A DNA stretch of 51,701 nt from Lingula anatina. Lineage: Eukaryota; Brachiopoda; Lingulata; Lingulida; Lingulidae. Positions 1 through 11,789 of this stretch are shown one piece after another; the first letter of the stretch is position 1, and each line of letters begins with the position of its first letter. The stretch spans positions 134,783-186,483 of the forward strand of contig NW_019775511.1 of NCBI RefSeq assembly GCF_001039355.2, in the 5' to 3' direction. The notes under the pieces are model-generated. The model made no database searches. It saw only the letters and a program-made list of their open reading frames with translations, and was not told the DNA's origin. The translations under genes were made by a program, and so were the position numbers.

Positions 1-146
1 AAAAACTGGGCTTTTAAATTACCCCAGTCCTAGTTGCTGCATCGAGTCTAGACACTAGGGTTTTGCATAGACCATCGAGAAAGTCACCATCCCATTCAAC
101 GTAAATTACATCACGGAGGAAAAACATCGTTATCTTTACCGTCAGC

Positions 147-1380
147 ATGCAAAGTGCAGGTACTTACAGAAAGGCGCGGGAAGAAGTTCGTGACTTTGAG
201 GTCAAGGCCACAGTTGATCTTGAATGGGAAGGTTGGTCTCCTATCTTGTCCCCTAGACTTCACAGGGACTGGGAGTGCATGGAGAAAAATAGCACGTCAC
301 CGTATAAAGGTCCAGTGTACTATAAGCCTGTTCCCTGTGACAATCTCGACCGTCCGGGGGTGTACGAGTTGGCCGTAAACTTGCCCGTGGAGCCGTTTGA
401 GTTTGAAGGTGATTCAAACGTTTGGCCAGTTACGGTGTATGTGGCGCATTCCACAGGTCTTTCAGGCCGCCTGGATTTGTTCTTGTGTTTTCCTGTAAAA
501 GACAGAGTTTTGGATGCTCTGAGGTAAGTTGAAACGCGTGCGCGCACTACATATTGCATGAGAATAACGACGTTGTCCACAATCGTTGGTTCAAGAAGCA
601 GCACGAACGCTAGCGGAATTTGAAAATGTTTAGTTAAAAGTTTTGAGGTTACAACTGAGCATCACTTCCACACAAAGACAAATGTACGCAAACACGCGCG
701 AAAACCAAGTCACGCTCGATACGATACACGGGTGAAAGTAAAACGTTTCATTTTTTATGAATAGTGAATGATCACTTTTGTATAAAATGCCATTCAATTG
801 ATTGATAAGTTCCCTGAAGTAAAAGGATGCCACATTGATTGTATAATGACTGAGAAAATATTTGGAGCAATTTGCATTATTTAAGTTAGGATATGGTCTG
901 AGGGCTTTTAAAACTCTTCTCAACTTCTGAATGAATCTAAATTGAGCAAATTTTATACATTTTATACTCTGAATAACTCTGTTCTCATTATGTAGCAACA
1001 ACAATAGCAACAACAACAGTAATAATGATAATAATAACAAAACATTTATTCGCATATGCAAGTAAAGGATGGGTGTTACAATCATTTTAAATAAGATATT
1101 GTAATTACTTTAAAGGAGAAATAATTATTATTAAAAGAAATTGAACTGAATTTACAAGAATTGCGTTGAAAATAAAACCATGGCTACTTATATTTTTCTG
1201 TATTTTTTTTTTTTTTTCAGAAACGGGTTAGACATTTGGGTTAGAAGAGCCTCGGTACCATTCAACGATCCTCAACTAGCGCCCCTAGCGGAGGATTGCC
1301 TGACTAGAAAGCTGGATTATGCATGGAAGCCTTCGGTATCGACATGCAGGCGCATCACACGGAAAAACCTTAGTTTTTAA
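147..1380 (+). CDS. GIY-YIG domain protein (EFFECTOR OF TRANSCRIPTION-like), two exons
   Basis: Exons 147-523 and 1221-1380 join in frame across GTAAGT and a T-rich CAG acceptor, giving 178 aa. The order of motifs resembles the GIY-YIG nuclease fold as found in EFFECTOR OF TRANSCRIPTION-type proteins: PGVYELAV (residues 70-77), then VYVAHS (97-102) where the second motif would be YVG, then a conserved-looking Arg (108), DALRNGLDIWVRRA, and a C-terminal LAEDCLTRKLDYAW block. The second motif has Ala in place of Gly and is separated from the first by a longer loop than usual, so nuclease activity is doubtful. The family call is from memory of motifs. The Met at 147 is the first in an open frame, but a good acceptor (TTTACCGTCAG) lies directly before it, so upstream exons outside the window are possible. 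Function unknown. Confidence 0.6.
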
Positions 1381-1669
1381 ACATTTTAAAGCTAACAAAA
1401 CCAGTTAGATCTTTATACAACAAATAATGAATTTTCCTGGAAATTCCGGCAATTTCACCAAAATATATAGGCTACTCCCAAACTGTTGTGAAAATTACGG
1501 TCTACCGCTATAAGTCCAGTTTCGAGTCGTTAATTTTATATTCCAATTTCTATCAGAGTGATGTTCAACAGTTTCCTTCTCCATTACATATATTTATTGT
1601 TACCCAAGGAAAGTTTTCTAAGCACAATATCATTTTTGTAACTCATGTGAGTTGCAACTGAATCCTAGA

Positions 1670-1675
1670 AATAAA
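1670..1675 (+). promoter_or_regulatory. Candidate polyadenylation signal AATAAA
   Basis: AATAAA about 290 bases after the stop of the GIY-YIG gene, same strand. It is the first canonical hexamer seen downstream. Position fits a 3' end, but AT-rich DNA makes chance hits common. Confidence 0.35.
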
Positions 1676-2248
1676 ACAGTGTAACGGATCATCGTCTTTT
1701 GTTAATTAACAGCTGTAACGAGATTGAGGCTTTACCAGCAATCGGTGACCACTCTTCCGAAAATAAACCAGTCTCTGCTGCTATAATCTCTTTCTCTAAC
1801 TAAGATAATACACCCTAGTGTGCTTATATGCAATGTACTAGTATGGTTGGGATTGTACTTTGCAGTCATTAATTTGATTGCAATCAGAGAATATGGTATC
1901 AGATTAAATTTTTTTGTGGCTAAAAGTACGTTTTCCGATTTTACGTTTTTCCCGCCTTTTTTTCTTGCAGTTAAGTCATTCCAACTTATATGGCAACACA
2001 TCCGGTGGCCTTGACCCGCTGTTCTACCTAGCTACTTGCACCCCTCTTCTTTCAGGTATCTGGCCATACCAAGAGGAAGAAATCTCCACTCCTTCCCGTA
2101 GTCGCAGTAGCCGCGCAGCCAAATCTTGGGCTCGTCTTTTTCTATTTTTACGTCACCTTTAGTAAAACAACGAAAAAAATATGAAAACTAGTACTAAATG
2201 AGGCCAGAAAAAATTAACGAGTTGGTGAACTTAGCATCTCGAGGAATC

Positions 2249-2250
<2 letters not shown>

Positions 2251-2291
<41 letters not shown>
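2251..2291. repeat. Poly(T) run, 41 bases
   Basis: Uninterrupted T on the + strand, which is A41 on the TIMP transcript strand, about 120 bases past its stop. It could be a retroposed tail or simple slippage; no element body was recognised beside it. Confidence 0.9.
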
Positions 2292-2293
<2 letters not shown>

Positions 2294-2410
2294 GAATGGG
2301 AAAGATGCATTGGACTACGTTTGGTAAGTGGCAAAATTTGATGTAAGACCACATGAAAAATTTTGAAACAAAATTTTCTCAATGCTAAAAATCGCCTTTA
2401 CTAACTCTTG

Positions 2411-4147
2411 CTAATTTGTGTTTGCCTGTACAGTGCATTCTGCAGCATTAAAAAAATTAAAATTATGCTGCACACTGATAGCATATGCCCCGACTGTCAA
2501 TTCACCTCTTAATAGATACTCCTTATTCACTTTTAGGCTATAATCACAGGAATGGCCGCCAACGCTAACGTAGACTGAAACATTCTTACCCGCTGTGACA
2601 AACTCGGACTCCTAAACGCAAAACAAAAACGGACAATGATATGAATTTGAGTTACAAGTAACTATAAAGAATGAAAATAAACAGTTCACATGGAATGACA
2701 TGAAAGGCTACTAAATCAAAACATAAAATGAAATAAATCCCAGCATTTTTTCACAACTTTCATTAGATAAAGCTGTTTTTTATATCCGTTTCATTCGTAT
2801 TTTTTCCAATCAACTGTAATTGTAACGGTTTATATATACAAATACAGTTAAATTTTGTCACTCTCTCTACACGCAAGTTATCATTATTTTCTTAGAGAAT
2901 GCTCACATATTGTACAATTTACCTTAAAGACGTCGAGAACTTGGACAGTATATTCCAGATTAGATCCCGGAAGCGGAAGTGGGTATCCAATTCCAGCTTC
3001 CAGTTTGACGTGTCTTTTAGAGCTGACAACATAGCCTCTGATAACTGAAAAAAAACATCATTGCTCATTATAGAATATCAATAATATTGAATTAAAACGG
3101 TAGAGACTTAAAAAACGGAGAAAAAAATAGTGCAATAGCCTACATAAACGATAACGTACCGTTTTAATCATCGTTAAGAAATTATTTTACAATTTAAAAC
3201 AATGTGCTATCGCATGTTGTCAAGTACCCATATCTTGTTTATATTTAGTAATATCGACATCAGCCCCAATTCTCATAAAAAAAACTTAAGTCAGTTAATT
3301 TAACACTGTTCCTTTTAGGGTAAGATGTGAGCATGTGACCGTGTAACGTTTGTAACAAAGACGTTAGGCACTTAAACTGACTTTTTTCTAAATTGGAGTT
3401 AGGCACTTTCATTTGAGAAGTTGAATCGTTTTTAAGTTCTGAAGTGGGAAAGATGAGAAGCTTCAAGAGAAAATATGACTTTGAAACACAAACTCATATA
3501 GTATATAATATATAATTTAGATTACATACTATAGTATATAGGGGCCTAGTATATAATCTAAAATGGATATTACCGATGTCAGGGTTGTTGCGACAAAACC
3601 AGTCGTCCAATTGGCCCCACTTGGGTTTAGGGGTGGTGGGAACAGACCCAGGCTTGATGAATTCAAGTTTGGGCGCTACCATCTTGATGGGTACGCAGGA
3701 ACAGGCCGATCCCGGCTGGGCCAACCATCCTAGAAATAACGTCAGAGTGGTAAATAATAGTATTATTTATATTTTTATACCACATTCCATTAGAATGATC
3801 TTCAATGCACTTCACAATTATATCATATAAATTCTTAATTATAATACTAAATTGGCGCAAACGTAGTCTACACATTTTGGGGTTAACAAAATTACGAGAG
3901 AGAAGGAAGGAGAAAATAAACAATGAGAAAAAGGATTGAGACATAGTACGCAATTACACTGTACACAGAAAAATAGAGAAGGAAATGCAAAAAAAAAAAA
4001 AAAAAAAAAACTCGCACAGCGAAAAAACTAGAGAGAAACTATTACGCAAAGAAGTATATTGTTGACAGAAGATTGTGGTTGACTCTATAGCTTACCCAAG
4101 AGAACCTGCATACCCAGAACAGCGAATGTCATATATGTCATTGCCAT
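2411..4147 (-). CDS. TIMP-like secreted metalloproteinase inhibitor, single NTR domain
   Basis: Four exons join in phase: 4096-4147, 3574-3729, 2923-3044, 2411-2611, giving 176 aa. Residues 1-26 form a signal peptide (hydrophobic core, AQPGSA before the cut), leaving Cys27 as N-terminus of CSCVP. This is the CxCxP motif of TIMPs, whose free amino group and first Cys chelate the metalloproteinase zinc. WFC (61-63), VIRGYVVS (70-77), YTVQVLDVFK, CDYSL and KEYLLRGEL match the order of TIMP N-domain elements. The protein stops after one NTR domain, without the C-terminal domain of vertebrate TIMPs. Two oddities: about 33 residues separate Cys29 from Cys63 (vertebrate TIMPs have about 9, known from the family), and only five of the six N-domain cysteines are visible (27, 29, 63, 132, 169). 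Introns are 366, 529 and 311 bases. An acceptor-like CATTTCAG upstream of the ATG suggests a 5' UTR exon. Confidence 0.85.
3989..4010. repeat. Poly(A) run in TIMP intron 1
   Basis: About 22 A on the + strand (T on the transcript strand), inside the first intron. Simple slippage repeat. Confidence 0.9.
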
Positions 4148-6566
4148 ATCTTGTGTCTGTGGTGAATTGAACGAAACTGAAATGCAAGTTACAAGACTGT
4201 TTAGTGAAAAGAAAAGGGAAGATGGATGAGTGTACCAGAGAACGAGAGAGCGAGATTTAATTGTCTTAGTTGATCAAAATCGAGAGAACATTTTTTTTCG
4301 GAGAAAGACATATCTAATTATCATAGTCGATGAAAATTAAGAAAACAAGTGTTTTTGATCAGAGAGAGAGAGAGAGAATCACAAATACTCTAAATAATTA
4401 TTTACCTGTTTCTTATTGTGCTTCCTTCCACAAAATTCCAGCTCTTTTTCCAATGCTTCTAAAAATCAGCGAGCAACCTTTGTCGGTATAAAAACAATGC
4501 CTACAACTTAACTGAAAACTTGCATATACATATATAGCTACTGCTACGCCGCACCTTGTAAACGTTAATCTTGCTTTGTGACAAGAAGTCACGATTTGTA
4601 CAACACGGTCACGATTTCAACTTGTTTTTGCTTCCTTTAAAGAGAGCTATTAATAACCTCGCTCTCTTCCTTGCGCAAATGTCTTCATAAACCATTCTAT
4701 TAATAGCACAGCATAATTTATCGAGATGAGGTAGGATGCTAAAGTGTCATGAACAGCATAGATACGCTGCTGTGACGGGCATATTAGAGGTACTCAATTA
4801 CAGATGCCCTCTGTGTTGACGTTGCTGGTGACGTCATTTCTATGCAAAAACCCTCGCTGGTCACAGTGAAGAAATGTACACATATTTAGCCGATGGAATA
4901 TTTGGTGAAAATATTTTTGCGGCCCTAGTAAAGGGTATGTGAAAGTGAAATTATGCACTAGCAATTTGGAGTTAAGGTTCGGTTGACAAATGTATAGGGA
5001 AAATCTTTCCTCAGCTTTATTTTACTGCTTTTTTTATTCCAATAGTTGCGTGTTAACGAGGCATTACCCTTAAAGCCAGGATAGAAGATTACTTTGGATC
5101 CTTCCTCTTAGTTAAATCAAGGCTGAATATTTTATTGCATCCCCATCTTTGTCACGTTGTTGATGTTATTATAATATTTTTAATTTCCGTAGTTACGTGT
5201 TAACGACGCATTACCCTTGAAGCTAGGATAGAAGATTACCTTGGATAATACCATTAGTTTAATCACGGCTGATTTTTTATTGCGGCATTACCTTTATCAC
5301 GGAGTAGATGCTAACAGCCTAAAAATAACAATGGGCGAATTTTAACTAATAATTTGAGGATAGGTCCCCTTGTTGATCTTGTTTGTAATCCATGGTTTAA
5401 TTAAACAATTAATTAATAATGGAATTGAGCTGGCTTGACACAGGACTTGAGAGCTTTTTTTCTATTTTTGTTTCCATACATATATATTTCCATATGCGAT
5501 CATTATTTATTATGGCACCAAAAGAAAGGAATGGTTATAAAGAAAGAAAACATGGATGGCGTCCCGCTCTGATTAAGGGAGACTAAAAAACGAATTCGAA
5601 AAGAATTGTCTTGAAGTTGTATGGTCCGCTAAATTTATAGGTAAGCAAAATGTGCATATATGCTACATCATGGCAGAACATCTATTTACAATTACGTAAT
5701 TTGAATGGGTGTGATTTTAAATCAGAAATAACACTTTCGCTCCTTTCATTAACTCCAAATTCATCAGAATGCACATAACTCTGATAATTTATGACTGAAA
5801 ATTTCATTGATATGCGAAATTGGTAATATTTAAAGTTTTCAGCTCACGACAAAGTAACCCCCCCCCCCCCCCCCATTTGGCACTATTTAATGTGATGAGG
5901 AACGCGGGTGGTTTACTACTTGTTTTTCGCTGTCATGGCTAACAATGCATCTTGCGTTCACAGCATAACAACAATACAAACATACATACAAACAAACAAA
6001 TAAGTAAATAAATAAATAAAGGAAAGGAAGGAACGTATTGTCCATTCTTTTTTTTAACAAATAGCAATTTAAATGTTTTCTTTTACTGTTGAATCCGGTA
6101 TTTTATATTAGAAAACGGAAAAAGGCTTGACCCTTTTGACGAACTCTCCATTTTTTCCCTAGAATGATGGTTCGAAGTTCGACGTCTCAGATATTAAACA
6201 CTCAATCCAATGGCAAACAGGAAATAGGCCGAATGCCCAGCATGTACAGCTTCTTGCTTTGTTGAAAAACTTCCACATTTCCATGTACACAGTTGTATAT
6301 TAAGCCGGTAATGGACTGCTCTTATGTCGTCCACTATCATGTATCATATGCATGTGTTTGAAATATGCTGAATAGTTTCCACGCCATCCGGACGCATTCC
6401 CTTTTCTGTTTTTCAGAAAATTCTCAGTCGTGAACACAGTTTGTATTTTGCCGCTAGTGTTTCTCTCTGAGCCCCTGCACGCGCAAGAAGACTCCGACCA
6501 GCACGACACAGAGAACGTCTGATAATGAAATAAATATAACCTTAATGCACTAAAATTACAGCTTTA
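4148..6566. other. Intergenic region between TIMP and MFS genes
   Basis: This is upstream of TIMP and downstream of the transporter. It holds a diverged direct repeat (5032-5310), a C17 run (5858-5874), short AG and AAAT/ACAA tracts near 4361 and 5985, and no coding signal I can support. A 69-residue open frame at 6300-6509 (-) has no homologue I recognise. The TIMP promoter should lie just above 4147, but no clear TATA box or initiator was found. Confidence 0.5.
5032..5310. repeat. Diverged direct repeat, two units offset by about 147 bases
   Basis: Unit 1 (about 5032-5168) and unit 2 (about 5174-5310) share GTGTTAACGA, GCATTACCCTT, AGGATAGAAGATTAC and further matches in the same order. By eye most positions match over about 130 bases. 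Looks like an old local tandem duplication. Confidence 0.75.
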
Positions 6567-7053
6567 TCATTTTGAACTGTTTAATGGTATATGTTCTGAG
6601 TTGTCTGTAGATCTATTACGTAGTTTCCGGTTCCGGAGAAGAATAGTGATGCCGTACCCCGTGCCAGCCAAAAGGAACACCCCAAGGTTCAGGTGGTAAA
6701 CCAAATGATATGATCCCGTGAGGTCATATATAAAACCTGGAATAATAAAAATAGTAAAAAGGGAACCTAGAATATAAAGCAGTGTATTAAGCTACCAATT
6801 AATGTGGCGTGTTATACAGTTATGAGATAAAAGAATTTTAAAAATTGATGAATAGTAAATAACAATGTTAAAATGATGATGAAATAAGTGGTAGAAGTTT
6901 CCGCACACACCCTAAGCACTTAATTATGCTATTTTCATTGTCCATTTTTCATTCATCTTTAACAGCGAGCAATATAATTATTTATTTATTTAGTTTGTTT
7001 TATTTGTTTATTATTCAGCTATTAATTCATTTACTTATTTATTTCCACCTATT

Positions 7054-7104
<51 letters not shown>

Positions 7105-10100
7105 TTTGTTTGTTTGCTAGTTTGTCTGCTTGTTTGTTTTTCTGTGTACCTTACCTGACAATCCTAAGCCAACAATAACCCCTATACCGTTCCCAACGCG
7201 ACTAAATGAGAAGATCTCATGGGCATACCAGCCGTCCAGTACCTCACTGCTTGATGCAAAAATACCGGCAGACATCAAACCTGCCGTAAAACCAGCCACT
7301 GAAACAAAAATATAAATAAATAAATAAACAAACAAAAAACAAATAGAAACAAACAAACAAATAAATAAATAAATAAATGGAATAGATAAAATTAATTTTT
7401 CAATTGATTAATTATATTATGTTATATTATATTATTCATAACTTGATTAATAGCTTGTTATGCTAAATATTTTACCATCGAATGCATCAAGTCAAAAACT
7501 CGGCCCCAATACCATCCCCACCCCACCCCAGCCCACCCTAACCCCATCCCCACCCCAGCCCACCCCACCCCAGCCCACCCTAACCCCATCCCCACCCCAG
7601 CCCACCCGACTCCGCTTATGAATAGCGCGGGTATTTCACAAATCTGTTCAAATATGTGTCCTGGCCTACCTAAGGCGAAAATCACCATCTGGTAATACTG
7701 CACGGCAAACCCAGCGGCAAAGTTCTCCAGTCCAAGCAGCACGCTGCAGACGATGTTGACGTACATGATTCGTCCCTTAAATAACTTGTCACCCAGTAGG
7801 GAGGTGAAGAGACGACCGCAGAGGTCCGCCGTTGAGTAAATTGTGACCACTGCAGCAGCCGACATGCTTGGCACCCCGAGGTTTTGTAAGTGCTTCACCT
7901 AAAAAATGAAGCACGAGAATTTAATTAATTTTTAAGTACTCAGTGTCAAGAAATGATCTGTTGATCTTGGTAGTAGGGCAATGTCGTCATTGCGACGTCA
8001 TCTCGCCACACTGACGTCACGACGGTGACGAAATTACGTCATCTGGAATGAATATATTGTCGACAACTATTTGACAGACGACTGAAATTTTATTCTGAAA
8101 TGAAATCACAAACTTTCAATGCCAGTTCTGTGTCACTAGAGATAATAGAAGTGGTATTTTACTATTACTTCTTCTACTACTTCTACTTTCACTACTTCTT
8201 TGATGAACCATTCATTGTTACTGTTGCCACTCTGTCTGTTCCATGTAAAAATACTTTTAAAAAATTCACTTACTAAAATAAATACTGGGGTAAATAGCGC
8301 CATGGATCTCAGCCCCATACTTAACACATACACGCTTCCACTGACTAGCACCAGCCAAATTGGAGGGTTGGCCAACGGCTCAACAGCACCACCACTTGAA
8401 TCATCTTCGTTTGAACTTTGCCCATCTCCGCTAGTTGGAGCCTCCTGCTGGACCACTTTTAGTTCGCCATTCTCCCGAAAGGTGGCCATAGCTGACATGC
8501 CCACAACGAATGTCAGGATGGAGATGAATGCGTAGGTATTTCGCCACCCAATAGTGTGGATAAGAGCTTGTGTGCACGGGTTGAATATTAGTGAACCTGG
8601 AAATAATATAGACCATCATGGAATGAAGTGTTGGGTACATACATGTAGGCATGTTTTCTTGGTTGACAACTCAAATTACAGTGTATGTTCCACACCCGAA
8701 TAACTGCATTTTATGTACACACCTTAAACTTAAGGGAGATTTTTATTTTAGGACACATACCTTAATTGTATGGCAATTAATTTTCAGTTTAGTATACATA
8801 CCCAAACTGAATGACAGAGTCGGCAAGCTGGACGTCAGCACATAATACTTGTGGTCCTTGGTAAAGTACTCCGACAGCAAAAACCAAGGGGGGTTGTTGG
8901 CCAACAACGTCCCGCACCCAACCATGATGCCATAGGTCATAAACATCTCCTCGGGATGGTCCACCGTGCCGGTGAGGGCTGTCCCAAGGGAAATGGCGGA
9001 GACGCCGATAAAGACGGTCTTCCGGGCCCCGAAGCAGCGTTTCATGACCAGGGCTAGCGGCGTCCCGATGCTGGTGATGCCGTACGCCGTAGCGCCTATG
9101 GTGTCTACAGTAAAATAGAATAGAATATGATAGGGTAGGATATAACAGAATAGGATAGAGTAGAACAAAACAAAACAAAACAGAATATAATAGAATAGAG
9201 TGGAATGGGGTGAATAAGATTAGAATAGATAGAACGGAGTATACCAGAACAGAATAGAATAGAATAAAGTGAATGAATTAGACTGGAATGAAATATATTA
9301 GAGCAAAAACACAGAATAGAGTTGAATAGAATATTTCTTATTCATACAGAGAATGAGTTGGCATTTCCTGTGGTCTTTCAATGAAATGTCCAATATCTAT
9401 ACTAAAAAGGTGTTTTCAGGCAAAAAGTAAAGGAATAATGTAACAAAATTTTACCATACTCATTACAAACCTGCATTGCTTTTCTTTTTAAATTTTTTTA
9501 TGTTTAATTACTTTGGCCGTGGTTAAATAGGCCACTTAGGTATATAAAAATGATAAAGCAAAAGATAGAGAATACCCAAACAGCTTTTGTGCCCCCCACT
9601 ATGCAAGAAAAATACAAAAATGAAAATAAATTTTAAAAATTTACAAACAGCGTGAAACAATTAAAGGGATAATAACTCTTCGTTTTGGCCAAAAAATGAA
9701 TGTTCCTGGAGTAAATAATTTTCCCATACTAACCAATGGTTAATGAATGCATTTCTACATTGAAAGTTAGTCCCTTTTTTTTTTTTTTTTTTCTAAAAAG
9801 TTTGTTTTTTTGTTGAAATTTCTTAAGAGATTATAACAGAGTATAGCCATCAATGGAGGTCACGTGATCTAAAGACAAGCTCAGATATCGAAATAATAGC
9901 TATAACTGCCGTTTTTGTGGTACAACAGAATATATTTAATTTCTATGAGTTGTTTACAATGTTTTTATTGTGAAATATAGATCTCATACGAAGAGTTATC
10001 CCTTTAAGCGATTAATGTCATGCTAAATGCTCATGGTTGACTAAAATTGTACGAAATAAGAAGATAAAGAAGAAAGTTTACCTAGAAAAGCCATCTTGGA

Positions 10101-10235
10101 AGTAGGAAACAATGCTTTGAAAATACCAAGAAACTCTCCGAATGACGTCACGATTCCGTTGTTCACGGTACGCATGACGACAGCGCTGATCAAGATGACC
10201 CAGCCCCAAGAGGCCACTTCGACACATCGGCCCAT
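6567..10235 (-). CDS. Monocarboxylate-transporter-like MFS protein (SLC16-type)
   Basis: Six exons join in phase: 10082-10235, 8802-9104, 8274-8596, 7670-7898, 7155-7298, 6567-6736, giving about 440 aa. This is a polytopic plasma- or organelle-membrane carrier; SLC16-family proteins move monocarboxylates or related small acids, but the substrate here cannot be read. Evidence: the SWGW of TM1 stands where MCTs have a DGGWGW-type motif; CFGARKTVFIG matches the TM2-3 loop; GWRNTYAFISI is TM6. A charged, Ser/Glu/Asp-rich cytoplasmic loop lies near residues 190-235. TPVFILVKHLQNLGVPSMSAA and the TADLCGRL loop fit TM7-8; GFIYDLTGSYH precedes TM12. The D/E-G of the TM1 signature is not conserved. 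The Met has a good context (AAACATGG). Intron 1 holds a TTAA MITE, intron 4 a minisatellite, and exon 5 is bracketed by tetranucleotide arrays. Confidence 0.88.
7052..7107. repeat. (TTTA)n microsatellite
   Basis: Near-perfect TTTA array in the last intron of the MFS gene; a looser T-rich version extends from about 6970. Its complement (AAAT)n lies on the other side of exon 5. Confidence 0.95.
7309..7378. repeat. (AAAT)n / (AAAC)n microsatellite
   Basis: AAAT and AAAC tetramers directly after the acceptor side of MFS exon 5. Reverse-complementary to the array at 7052-7107. Confidence 0.95.
7504..7607. repeat. C-rich minisatellite in MFS intron 4
   Basis: Built from CACCCCAGCC, CACCCTAACC and CCATCCC blocks with a higher-order period of about 46 bases. 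All C on one strand, a strong strand asymmetry. It lies about 60-165 bases past the donor of exon 4 on the transcript strand, where it is G-rich. Confidence 0.9.
9106..9340. repeat. Degenerate TAGAA/AACAG pentamer array
   Basis: Runs of AATAG, AACAG and variants fill the start-side of MFS intron 1, beginning directly at the acceptor of exon 2. Old, diverged satellite-like tract. Confidence 0.8.
9661..10007. mobile_element. TTAA-flanked MITE, copy 1 (piggyBac-like, non-autonomous)
   Basis: Element 9665-10003 begins AGGGATAATAACTCTTCG and ends with its near inverse (CGAAGAGTTATCCCT), flanked on both sides by TTAA (9661-9664, 10004-10007). TTAA target duplication is the mark of piggyBac-type elements. 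No coding capacity. It sits in MFS intron 1; a second copy is at 25655-26006. Confidence 0.85.
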
Positions 10236-10587
10236 GTTTGGGAGCGTCTCTCAAGGAGCGCCACCTATTTTATCTGTAATTGAATAAATAACTTATGTAA
10301 TATTAAAATTAGTTGCATGATACATCTCACTGATAGGGTGTCCTAGTAGACTTTTAATCGATAAAGCGACAATGATGGTGATGGTTCGCTACAAAAAATT
10401 GGAAGCTAATATGGGTACATGTAGATAAGAAATAACGTCATCTTGAAAGAGGCACTCCAAGCCACATATTAATGACCCTACCTACATGTAGTAACAACGA
10501 GTTCTACGGTATAGTCTGTGTGACATATGTAGGAAGAACGATTCCTGCGATGCTTTTAACATATAGTAATTTTCAAAATCAATTTCA

Positions 10588-10822
10588 CACACTGGACAAT
10601 AGAAGTGTCACCCCCTGAATCAGAGTAATTAAAGTCATTAACCTGAAGAGGCGGAATATAAGCAATGTCAGAATATCAATACTGTTGAATTTTTCAGTCA
10701 GAAGCGTTTCTTTTGTGAAATTTGATGTTAATAAAATGATACCAGGAACATACCATTCCACAGTCATTTATCTCCCCCAAAGTATTGGTTCAGTAGGGGT
10801 GACACTTCTATTGGCCAGTGTG
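10588..10822. mobile_element. Palindromic MITE, 235 bp
   Basis: Left end CACACTGGACAATAGAAGTG is matched by the inverse of the right end with one change, and the match continues through TCACCCC. The interior is non-coding; open frames on both strands are by-products of the palindrome. Confidence 0.75.
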
Positions 10823-11504
10823 TGTAACAAAGTTCAAATCCGAATAGAAAACGCAATTCGGTTCACTACCGAGCAACGTACAGCTTTTGAAACAAGAACA
10901 TGCCTATTAATTGCTCTGTCCTTGATTAACACATATCCATACCAAACCAAGCCTTCAATCGTGTTTTTCTAGCGGATCCATTATAAAGCACATTTAATTA
11001 CAAAACTCTGAGGATATATTATATACTTTTATCAGTCTCGTGATCTAGCCTGGCGTGAGATCTAGCTCATGACAGGAAATTAACTTCATTTTACTAAGAT
11101 CACTCACTTGGCAGCAATTAATATGGCATTATAATCGGTATCTCCTCCGTGGAGGTCATGTTTTGCCTTTGTTGACATGCTAAGTAACGTCTAACTCAAA
11201 AACGTTGAGACGGATTTTTATAAAATTTTCAGGATAGGTCGGGCATGGGTTAACGTAGATTCCACATTTTTATGATGATCCATTTGTTAATTAATAAAAG
11301 ATAATGACGACTGAGATGTCTTGATGGAGAACTGCGCACTCCGAGTGCTTTTATAGTAACGCTGCTCCAGTTTTCTAGTAGGAAATTACTAAAGGTGAAA
11401 CGTCCGGATGAGGACACTCCAGTTTTAATCAGATCAGCAGCAATATGACTGTACGCTCTTTTCCAAACAGAAGCGATAATGTGAATTGTGCAGGGGAGGA
11501 TTAA

Positions 11505-11552
<48 letters not shown>
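11505..11552. repeat. (AAT)n microsatellite
   Basis: About 16 AAT units; a second AAT-rich tract follows at 11608-11646. Its translation gives a spurious poly-Ile frame. Confidence 0.95.
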
Positions 11553-11554
<2 letters not shown>

Positions 11555-11789
11555 ATTTACTTAGCACTAAATGCTACAATTGGCAGGGCATATACTGTAA
11601 AGTAAACAATTAATAATAATAATTATTATATTAATAATAATAATAATGTTTATTGGTTTATTGAGCACTAAATGGTATGAATACATTTGCAGGCTCACTA
11701 GACTACATTACTTACACAATATATAAATACATATAAATATATTAACAATTTATACATCAGTTACCCCCGAATCAAACTATCAAGGCAAT

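Larger units (their letters stand above)
1381..2410. other. Convergent intergenic region
   Basis: Lies between the ends of the GIY-YIG gene (+) and the TIMP gene (-). It holds the candidate poly(A) signal and a long T run. A short open frame (about 1968-2162, +) follows an acceptor-like CTTGCAG, but has no recognisable domain and is not called. Confidence 0.5.

Noticed and set aside
630-1085. Open frame with a long Leu run (-)
   Set aside because: The Leu run comes from AAC/AAT trinucleotides in intron 1 of the GIY-YIG gene; no domain.
1914-2162. Possible further exon after a CTTGCAG acceptor (+)
   Set aside because: Low-complexity Ser/Arg tail, no homologue recognised, and the GIY-YIG gene already ends in a stop at 1380.
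6300-6509. 69-residue open frame (-)
   Set aside because: No domain, signal peptide or splice partner; length is expected by chance.
7457-7610. CRISPR-like regular repeats
   Set aside because: Minisatellite units without unique spacers, in an intron of a eukaryotic gene.
10585-10972. Open frames on both strands
   Set aside because: They lie mostly in the palindromic MITE and mirror each other.
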